Assembly: GCA_036566745.1 (NCBI GenBank)
Contig: DATCVR010000044.1
Span: 1 to 18,901, forward strand
Source of the DNA: DATCVR01 sp036566745
Lineage (GTDB): Bacteria; Actinomycetota; Actinomycetes; Jiangellales; Jiangellaceae
Direction of reading: 5' to 3'
Length of the DNA stretch: 18,901 nt
Part shown: piece by piece, positions 13,739-18,901 of the stretch
Layout of the letters: each line of letters begins with the position of its first letter
Numbering within the stretch: the stretch's first letter is position 1
Notes under the pieces: model-generated
What the model was told of the DNA's origin: nothing
The model's database searches: none
Seen by the model: only the letters and a program-made list of their open reading frames with translations
Position numbers and translations under genes: made by a program

Positions 13739-14745
13739 CGACGCAGCAGGTCAGCGAGAAGCCCGTCGGCACCGACGACGTCGTCCTGCGGATCAGCGAC
13801 CTCGCGGTGGCCACCGATCGCCGCGCGGGCGGGCTGGAGATCGTGCACGGCCTCGACCTGACCCTGCGCCGGGGCGAGACCGTGGGCGTGGTCGGCGAGA
13901 GCGGGTCGGGCAAGTCGGTCACGATGCTCGCGCTGATGCGGCTGCTGGGCGACGCCCTGACGATCAGCCGCGGCCGGGTCGAGTTCCAGGGACGTGACCT
14001 GGCCGCGCTGTCCGAGGAAGAGATGCGCGAGCTGCGCGGGCGCGAGATCGCGATGGTCTACCAGGACCCGATGACCTCGCTGAACCCCCTCATGCGCGTG
14101 GGCACGCAGGTCATGGAGGCGCTGACCGTCCACGGCGTCGCCAAGGACGAGGCCCGGGCGCGCTGCCTCGAGCTGTTCGCGCGCGTGGGCATCCCCGACC
14201 CCCACCGCACCATGCGCGCCTACCCGCACGAGTTCTCCGGCGGGATGCGCCAGCGGGTGGTGATCGCGATGGCCCTCGCCCTGCGTCCCACGCTGCTGAT
14301 CGCCGACGAGCCCACCACCGCGCTCGACGTCACCATCCAGCAGCAGATCCTGGCCCTCGTCGCCGAGTTGCAGCGTGAGATGGGCATGACCACGATCTGG
14401 GTCACCCACGACCTTGGCGTCGTCGCCCGGCTGGTCGACCGCGTGGTGGTCATGTACGGCGGGCACATCGTCGAGGACGCCCCGGTCGCCGACCTGTTCG
14501 CCCGGCCCCAGCACCCCTATACCGACCGGCTGCTCGCCTCGCTGCCGAACCCGGCCGACGACTCCCGCCCGCCGCTGGCGCAGATCCCCGGCCGCCCGCC
14601 CCTGCCCAGCGAGCGCGTCACCGGCTGCCCGTTCCGGCCGCGCTGCGCCCAGGCACGAGACGTGTGTGCGACCAACCCGCCGCTGACGACGCGAGGCGCG
14701 TCGAGGGCGGCCTGCTGGGTGCCCGTCGAGGAGTGGACCCGCTGA
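13735..14745 (+). CDS. ABC transporter ATP-binding protein, DppD/OppD type
   Basis: A 336-aa ATPase. Walker A GESGSGKS (54-61), Q-loop YQDPMTSLNP (109-118), signature FSGGMRQR (167-174), Walker B LLIADEP (187-193) and switch H225 (VTHDLG) are all present, so it should be active. The C-terminal oligopeptide-transporter extension HPYT-x-RLLASLPN and the four cysteines C298, C304, C311 and C327 (GCPFRPRC...) match DppD/OppD proteins. Start is the ATG at 13735 in an ATGA overlap with anmK; GAGGG (13722-13726) lies upstream. It pairs with the next ATPase to drive the two permeases. The gene begins directly after anmK, so the kinase pair is embedded between the permease and ATPase halves of one transporter. 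Confidence 0.93.
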   Translation: MTTQQVSEKPVGTDDVVLRISDLAVATDRRAGGLEIVHGLDLTLRRGETVGVVGESGSGKSVTMLALMRLLGDALTISRGRVEFQGRDLAALSEEEMRELRGREIAMVYQDPMTSLNPLMRVGTQVMEALTVHGVAKDEARARCLELFARVGIPDPHRTMRAYPHEFSGGMRQRVVIAMALALRPTLLIADEPTTALDVTIQQQILALVAELQREMGMTTIWVTHDLGVVARLVDRVVVMYGGHIVEDAPVADLFARPQHPYTDRLLASLPNPADDSRPPLAQIPGRPPLPSERVTGCPFRPRCAQARDVCATNPPLTTRGASRAACWVPVEEWTR

Positions 14746-15719
14746 TGCTCGAAGCCATCGACCTGGTCAAACAGTTCCCCGTCCGCGACTCCGACGCCGT
14801 GGTGCACGCCCTCAACGGCGTCTCTCTCAGCGTTCGCCAAGGTGAGACGCTCGGCATCGTCGGGGAGTCCGGCTGCGGGAAGTCCACGCTGGCCGAGGTG
14901 CTGGTGCGGCTGCAGGACCCGACATCCGGGCAAGTGCTGCTGGATGGCGTCGACCTGACCGCGCTGCACGGCCGTCAGCTGCGCGAACACCGGCGACGGA
15001 TCCAGATGGTGTTCCAGGACCCGTACTCCTCGCTGCACCCGCGCCAGACCATCGGCCGGACCCTCGACGAGGTGCTGTCGGTCCACCGGATCGGCCGTCC
15101 GGGCCCGGCCCGGACCGCCCGCGTCAACGAGCTGCTCGACATGGTCGGGCTTGCGCCGGTCCACGCCCAGCGCTACCCCCACGAGCTGTCCGGCGGGCAA
15201 CGACAGCGGGTCGGCATCGCCCGGGCGCTGGCCGTCGAGCCGTCGATTCTGCTGCTGGACGAGCCGGTCTCGGCGCTGGACGTGTCGGTGCGGGCGGAGG
15301 TCATGAACCTGCTCGGGCGGCTGCGCGACGAGCTCAACCTCGGGTACCTCTTCATCAGCCACGACGTCGCCATGGTGCGCCAGATCAGCGACCGGGTGGC
15401 GGTGATGTACCTCGGCCGGATCGTCGAGCAGGGGCCGTGGAAGTCGGTGCTCGACGATCCGCTGCACCCGTACACGTCCGGCCTGCGCGGCGCGGTGCCG
15501 ATCCCGGACCCGTCGCTGGCCCAGCCGATCACGGCCACCGTCGTCGGCGAGGTGCCGAACCCGGTCGCCCCGCCGCCGGGCTGCACGTTCCATCCGCGTT
15601 GCCCGCTGGCCGAGGACGTGTGCCGCACGACGATTCCCGTGCTGGAGGAGCTGCGCCCGTCGCACGTCGCCGCCTGCCACGTCGTCGCGCGCGAGACCCG
15701 CGTCTCCGGGGCGGCGTGA
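14745..15719 (+). CDS. ABC transporter ATP-binding protein, DppF/OppF type
   Basis: A 324-aa ATPase. Walker A GESGCGKS (40-47), Q-loop FQDPYSSLHP (90-99), signature LSGGQRQR (148-155), Walker B LLLDEP (169-174) and switch H206 (ISHDVAMV) are intact. The C-terminal extension (HPYTSGLRGAVP, then GCTFHPRCPLAEDVC) is that of the OppF/DppF branch. The ATG at 14745 shares one base with the upstream TGA (TGATG), and GAGGAG (14728-14733) lies upstream. It completes a full five-part importer (binding protein, two permeases, two ATPases) within the operon. Its stop overlaps the GNAT start as GTGA. Confidence 0.93.
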   Translation: MLEAIDLVKQFPVRDSDAVVHALNGVSLSVRQGETLGIVGESGCGKSTLAEVLVRLQDPTSGQVLLDGVDLTALHGRQLREHRRRIQMVFQDPYSSLHPRQTIGRTLDEVLSVHRIGRPGPARTARVNELLDMVGLAPVHAQRYPHELSGGQRQRVGIARALAVEPSILLLDEPVSALDVSVRAEVMNLLGRLRDELNLGYLFISHDVAMVRQISDRVAVMYLGRIVEQGPWKSVLDDPLHPYTSGLRGAVPIPDPSLAQPITATVVGEVPNPVAPPPGCTFHPRCPLAEDVCRTTIPVLEELRPSHVAACHVVARETRVSGAA

Positions 15720-16249
15720 GTGTGGGGGACGCGGTGCTGGTCAGAGCGGCGGATCCGGACGATCTCGCGGCGATCGTGGCCGTGTTCCGTCAGTGCTGGA
15801 CGCAGAGCTACGCGGTGGTGCTGCCCAAGGCGCTGATCGCCCGGCTGGACGAGCCCGCGTCGGTCGAGCTGTGGCGTGGCGTGCTCGACGACTCCCCGCG
15901 CGGCAGCGTCCTGGTGGCGGAGGACGCCGGCGAGGTGCTGGGCGTGACCCGGTTCCGGACGTCGGGGACCGCGGGGCACGTCAGCAGCCTGTACGTCGCA
16001 CCGTCGACCCAGGGCCGCGGCGTGGGCCGGACGCTCCTGACGGCGGCGGTCGCGGCGATGGTCGACGGCGGCGCGGTCGAGGCGACCCTGTGGGTCTTCG
16101 CCGCCAACGCGCCCTCCAGGACGTTCTACACCCGGATGGGATGGACACCCGACGGCGAGACCCGAGTGCAGGAGCAGTTCGGCGAGCCCGAGGTCCGGCT
16201 GCGACGATCGCTCCCGGCACCGGGACGATCGCTCCCAGCACCGGCATGA
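15716..16249 (+). CDS. GNAT-family N-acetyltransferase
   Basis: A 177-aa cytosolic acetyltransferase of unknown substrate. The GNAT fold is shown by LVRAADPDDLAAIVAVF at the N-terminus, VLVAEDAGEVLGVTRF, the acetyl-CoA loop LYVAPSTQGRGVGRTLL (QGRGVG at 99-104) and the C-terminal LWVFAANAPSRTFYTRMGW. It starts with GTG at 15716 overlapping the ATPase stop; a second in-frame GTG at 15722 is possible. Its end overlaps the MFS start as ATGA. The last residues are a short duplication (RSLPAPGRSLPAPA). Tight coupling suggests a role in using or detoxifying the imported compound, for instance acetylating an amino sugar or a peptide amine. That is inference only; GNATs are too varied for a substrate call. 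Confidence 0.85.
   Translation: MSVGDAVLVRAADPDDLAAIVAVFRQCWTQSYAVVLPKALIARLDEPASVELWRGVLDDSPRGSVLVAEDAGEVLGVTRFRTSGTAGHVSSLYVAPSTQGRGVGRTLLTAAVAAMVDGGAVEATLWVFAANAPSRTFYTRMGWTPDGETRVQEQFGEPEVRLRRSLPAPGRSLPAPA
16204..16244 (+). repeat. 21-bp tandem duplication at the end of the GNAT gene
   Basis: ACGATCGCTCCCGGCACCGG at 16204-16223 recurs at 16225-16244 with one difference (A for G), giving a 21-bp period. It encodes RSLPAPG twice in the GNAT tail just before the ATGA overlap. Likely a recent local duplication by slippage; no function is evident. Confidence 0.7.
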
Positions 16250-17469
16250 CCAGCGCGGACGCTGCCGGCACCGCCGACGGTGCGGACACCGCGAACACCG
16301 CTGCCGGCGTCGGCGGTTCGCCGACCACCGGGCGGGGCGTGCTCGTCGCCGCGTTCGTGGGCCTCGGGGTCAGTGCCGCGGTCCCGCCCGCGCTGCTCCC
16401 AGTGCTCGCCCAGACCACCGGGAGCTCACCGGAGCGGCTGAGCCTGGTCGTCTCGATGGTGTTCGCAGCGCTGTGGGTCGGGGTTCTGGCCACGGCGGCG
16501 CTGGCGTGGGCACCGGAACGATCCGCAGCCGTCGGGTCGTCGGCGCAGGCGGCGGGACTCGTGGGGTTCGCGGTGTCGTCGTCCGTGGGCGGCCTGCTCG
16601 CCTCGGCGGCGCTCGTCGGGTTCGGCTTCGGCGCGAGCGAACTGTCGGCGACGGCGATGGTGCGCCGCACCCGCGACACGAGTGGCCGCGGTCTCACCGG
16701 CCTCACCGCGGCACTGGCCCTGACGTCCGCGGGCACGCCGGTGGTGCTCGGGCTGCTGGCGGTCGACGGACGGTGGCGGGCCGCGGTGGTCGCAGGGGCT
16801 GTGGTCCACGTCGTGACGTCGATCGCTCTGCTGCGGGCCACCCCGCGCGCCAGGTCCGAGCTGCCGGCGACACCGTGGGTCGTGGCGATACGGCGCGGCG
16901 GGATGCGGCTGGCGGTCGCGCTGTACGTCGGGGCCGAGACGGTGCTGGCGGCGTGGATCGCCCGGACGGCTGCCGACGCCTTCGACCTGTCCAGCGGGGC
17001 AGCCGCGGGTGCCACGACGGCGTTCTGGCTGGCGTTGGCCGCCGGGCGGCTCGGCGGCACCGCGTGGCTGGCCCGGCATCCCGTGCCCCGGGCGACGCTC
17101 GTGGCCCTGCTGGGAGCGGCCACCGCCCTGCTCGCGGTGGCGGCGGCTTCCGGCGGGACGCTCCGGCTGGCCGCCGTCGTGCTCGCGCTGGTGTGTTGTG
17201 GCCCGGTCTACGCGCTGGTCCTGACGATCGCGCCCGGAACCGGCGACGTCCGCGTTCTGGCAGTGCTGGTGGCGTGCGGGGCCGCGGGCGGCGCGATCGT
17301 CAGCGCGGCGGCCGCTCCGGTGCACGGCGTGGCCGGACTCGGCGGTGTCCTGCTGTTGGGCGCGGCCACCCTGGCCGGCTGCGTTCTCGCGGTGCTGGTC
17401 GGGTCGCGCCGGTCCGGGTCGCGCCGGTCCGGGTCGCGCAGGTCAGGTTCACGCAGGTCAGAGGCGTAG
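16246..17469 (+). CDS. MFS transporter
   Basis: A 407-aa membrane protein with about 12 hydrophobic segments between residues 33 and 385. MFS features include FWLALAAGRLGGTAWLAR (the G-R-x-G-G loop between helices 8 and 9). LYVGAETVLAAWIA at about 226-239 recalls the YVGAE...W stretch of sugar-type MFS carriers such as the FucP group. A roughly 30-residue Ala/Thr/Asp-rich N-terminus precedes the first helix. The C-terminus is a four-fold repeat of (G)SRRS encoded by a 15-bp tandem repeat. Start ATG 16246 overlaps the GNAT stop; the serine hydrolase follows after 11 bases. Within the operon it may move a related sugar in, or export an end product such as lactate or a modified fragment. Direction and substrate cannot be read from sequence. 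Confidence 0.8.
   Translation: MTSADAAGTADGADTANTAAGVGGSPTTGRGVLVAAFVGLGVSAAVPPALLPVLAQTTGSSPERLSLVVSMVFAALWVGVLATAALAWAPERSAAVGSSAQAAGLVGFAVSSSVGGLLASAALVGFGFGASELSATAMVRRTRDTSGRGLTGLTAALALTSAGTPVVLGLLAVDGRWRAAVVAGAVVHVVTSIALLRATPRARSELPATPWVVAIRRGGMRLAVALYVGAETVLAAWIARTAADAFDLSSGAAAGATTAFWLALAAGRLGGTAWLARHPVPRATLVALLGAATALLAVAAASGGTLRLAAVVLALVCCGPVYALVLTIAPGTGDVRVLAVLVACGAAGGAIVSAAAAPVHGVAGLGGVLLLGAATLAGCVLAVLVGSRRSGSRRSGSRRSGSRRSEA
17401..17460 (+). repeat. Four 15-bp tandem repeats at the 3' end of the MFS gene
   Basis: GGGTCGCGCCGGTCC occurs twice exactly (17401-17415, 17416-17430), followed by two diverged copies (17431-17445, 17446-17460). Because 15 is a multiple of three the frame is kept, giving a basic SRRSG-repeat cytoplasmic tail. 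Copy number is likely variable between strains. The downstream stop and the next gene's ribosome site begin 7 bases after the array. Confidence 0.85.
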
Positions 17470-17480
17470 AGGAGACGAGG

Positions 17481-18680
17481 ATGGGCGCTGTGGACGCCGG
17501 GTTGCTCGACAGCGTGGCCGGTGAGCTCGCGGCCGGGATCGACGGCACCACCGATGCCGTCCCGCCGCCCGGGGTCATCATCGCTGTTCGGCGCGGCGGC
17601 GTGACCACCTCGGTGGCGCGCGGCGACCGGCAACGGCTGACCGGCACCCGGCCACTCGACGGCTCCGCTCCCGGCTCGCTCTCGAGGCTGGACCCGCCGC
17701 TGCCCATGACCACCGCCACCCAGCTCGACGCAGCCTCGATCACCAAGCTCGTGGCGACGACGGCGGCGGTGATGAGGCTGGTGGACGGCGGCACGCTGGC
17801 CCTGGACGCCGCCGCGGCGTCGTTCCTCCCGGCCCGCGGCGACGGCGCGAAGGCGTCGGTGACGGTCGAGGACCTCCTGCTGCATCGCGGCGGGCTCCAG
17901 CCCTGGTGGCCGCTGTACTACGACGCCCGGACGCCCGACGAAGGGATCGCGCTGGCCGCGGCCCTGCCGCTCGGCGCCGCCCCACGCACCGTCCGCAGCT
18001 ACTCCGACCTCGGGTTCGTCCTGCTGGGGCGAGTCGTCGAGGTGGTCAGCGGGCAGCCTCTGGCCGACGCCGTGCGCACGCTCGTGCACGCACCGGTCGG
18101 GATGACCCAGACCGGCTACGGGCGTCCCACCCACGACGGCGCGGTGGCGGCCGGATCGCTCGGCGACCTCGCGGAGTACCGGATGATCCGGACCGGTGAG
18201 CCGTACCCGGTCCCGCAGGCCGTGGCCGACTTCGACGGCTGGCGCGATCACGTCCTCGTCGGCGAGGTCAACGACGGCAACGCCTTCCACACCTTCGGCG
18301 GATGCAGCGGTCACGCGGGACTCTTCACCACCGTCGACGACCTCCTGACCTTCGGCGACGCGGTGTCGGACAGCCTGCGCGGCGACGGGGTGTGGTCGCG
18401 CGAGACCATGTGGCGCTTCCTGACCCCGGGGCCTGACGCCGAGCAGGCGCTGGGCTTCCGGCACGAGGTCGTCGCCGCGGGTGGTCGCCGCCTCGCCGTG
18501 GTGGGCCACCCGGGCTACACCGGCAGCGCGGTGGGGATCGTCCCGGAGCTGGGCGCCACGATCGTCCTCGCCACCAACCGGCTCCACGTCGACGGCCTCC
18601 CGACGCCGCACCCGCCCATGTGGCGACACCTGCTGCGGCGCGTCCTCCCTGCCCTGGCGGCGGACACCCCCTCTCGGTGA
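17481..18680 (+). CDS. Serine hydrolase of the beta-lactamase/DD-peptidase (class C) fold
   Basis: A 399-aa protein of the beta-lactamase family (PF00144). Nucleophile motif SITK (S86, K89), second motif YSD (174-176) and a third motif HPGYTG (343-348) in place of KTG fit this group. GHAGLFTTVDDLL (277-289) and YSDLGFVLLGRVVE are shared with the YfeW/YbbE-like branch. E. coli yfeW and B. subtilis ybbE lie in murQ clusters, so the genomic company is the same. No signal peptide or membrane anchor is seen, so it should act in the cytoplasm, unlike classical penicillin-binding proteins. ATG 17481 follows GAGGAGACGAGG. It may cleave a peptide, ester or amide on an imported muropeptide; the reaction is unknown. 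Last gene of the operon, ending in a terminator hairpin. Confidence 0.87.
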   Translation: MGAVDAGLLDSVAGELAAGIDGTTDAVPPPGVIIAVRRGGVTTSVARGDRQRLTGTRPLDGSAPGSLSRLDPPLPMTTATQLDAASITKLVATTAAVMRLVDGGTLALDAAAASFLPARGDGAKASVTVEDLLLHRGGLQPWWPLYYDARTPDEGIALAAALPLGAAPRTVRSYSDLGFVLLGRVVEVVSGQPLADAVRTLVHAPVGMTQTGYGRPTHDGAVAAGSLGDLAEYRMIRTGEPYPVPQAVADFDGWRDHVLVGEVNDGNAFHTFGGCSGHAGLFTTVDDLLTFGDAVSDSLRGDGVWSRETMWRFLTPGPDAEQALGFRHEVVAAGGRRLAVVGHPGYTGSAVGIVPELGATIVLATNRLHVDGLPTPHPPMWRHLLRRVLPALAADTPSR

Positions 18681-18731
18681 TCGTTGGAACCAGGTGGTCG
18701 CCCAGACCGCCGAATCCTTCCAACGATCACC
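18676..18731. terminator. Bidirectional terminator shared by the operon and dinB
   Basis: GGTGATCGTTGGAA (18676-18689) and TTCCAACGATCACC (18718-18731) are perfect 14-bp reverse complements around a 28-base loop. The loop can itself fold (GGTGGTC with GACCGCC, one G-U pair, 18693-18711). The stop codons of both convergent genes lie inside the arms. No T-tract, as is common for GC-rich actinobacteria. Confidence 0.75.
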
Positions 18732-18901
18732 CGGTGGCGGCGTCCACGAACTCGGCCCGCACGCCCACCAGGCGCACCGGGCCGCGCTCGGTGAACCGGC
18801 CGAGCGCGAGCAGCGCGGCCTCGGCGATCTCGGCGGCCTCGGTCGTCGGCTCGGGCAGGGTGTGGCGGTGGGTGTGCGTGAAGAACGGCGCGAAGCGCAC
18901 C
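18727..18901 (-). CDS. dinB: DNA polymerase IV (Y family), C-terminal end (partial)
   Basis: The last 57 codons of a leftward gene, ending at TGA (18727-18729). The peptide has VRFAPFFTHTHRHTLPEPTTEA, a helix (EIAEAALLALGRF) and GPVRLVGVRAEF. This is the little-finger domain end of DinB/Pol IV enzymes, where (V/L)RF-x-(D/P)F-x-x-x-T-x-x-x-TLPEPT and (R/G)-x-(V/I)RL-(L/V)GV are conserved. Pol IV copies damaged DNA in translesion synthesis. Catalytic residues lie outside the window, so activity cannot be judged. Convergent with the serine hydrolase gene, sharing the terminator. Confidence 0.82.
   Translation of the reverse strand, partial: VRFAPFFTHTHRHTLPEPTTEAAEIAEAALLALGRFTERGPVRLVGVRAEFVDAATG

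Noticed and set aside
1..18901. Mobile elements, CRISPR arrays, tRNA and rRNA genes
   Set aside because: No transposase or integrase motifs, no regularly spaced repeats and no cloverleaf or rRNA-like stretches were seen; the tandem repeats present are coding and very short.

Overview
This is a high-GC chromosomal window from an actinomycete. The evidence is strong GC bias at third codon positions, frequent GTG starts, start/stop overlaps of the ATGA/GTGA kind, and actinobacterial family types (a TM0106-family RecB-like nuclease/helicase, a DUF6578-like protein, an HTH_42 winged-helix protein). I would guess the Nocardioides/Aeromicrobium/Propionibacteriales neighbourhood, but the sequence alone does not prove it. 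Left part (1-6931), mostly unrelated single genes: the 3' end of an FecCD-type iron-siderophore ABC permease; a convergent 1177-aa protein joining a RecB-like nuclease, an RNase H-like exonuclease and an SF1 helicase; a small DUF6578-like protein; a secreted GH19/lysozyme-like cell-wall hydrolase; an AlkZ-type winged-helix protein with a QxQ motif and an apparently leaderless promoter; and a RidA-superfamily protein that seems to lack the usual catalytic arginine. Right part (6932-18680), the main object of interest: a MurR/RpiR-type regulator is divergent from a ten-gene run encoding a dipeptide-type substrate-binding lipoprotein, two permeases, MurQ (MurNAc-6-phosphate etherase), AnmK (anhydro-MurNAc kinase), two ABC ATPases, a GNAT acetyltransferase, an MFS transporter and a beta-lactamase-fold serine hydrolase. 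From the first permease to the MFS gene every junction is an overlap of 1-4 bases, so these genes are almost certainly co-transcribed and translationally coupled. The inserted murQ-anmK pair ties the transporter to peptidoglycan sugars. The simplest model is an ABC importer for 1,6-anhydroMurNAc or anhydro-muropeptides: AnmK phosphorylates the imported sugar to MurNAc-6-P, MurQ cleaves that to GlcNAc-6-P plus D-lactate, and RpiR senses a sugar phosphate. It resembles the E. coli murR-murQ-murP-yfeW and B. subtilis murQ-murR-murP-ybbE clusters, with an ABC importer plus AnmK in place of the MurP PTS. The divergent intergenic region holds three near-identical 12-bp direct repeats and overlapping inverted repeats that look like operators. 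Between the binding-protein gene and the first permease lie two strong hairpins, one of about 71 nt, probably setting unequal expression within the transporter. The operon ends at a 14-bp inverted repeat shared with the convergent, partial dinB (DNA polymerase IV) gene. No tRNA, rRNA, CRISPR array, insertion sequence or phage gene was seen.
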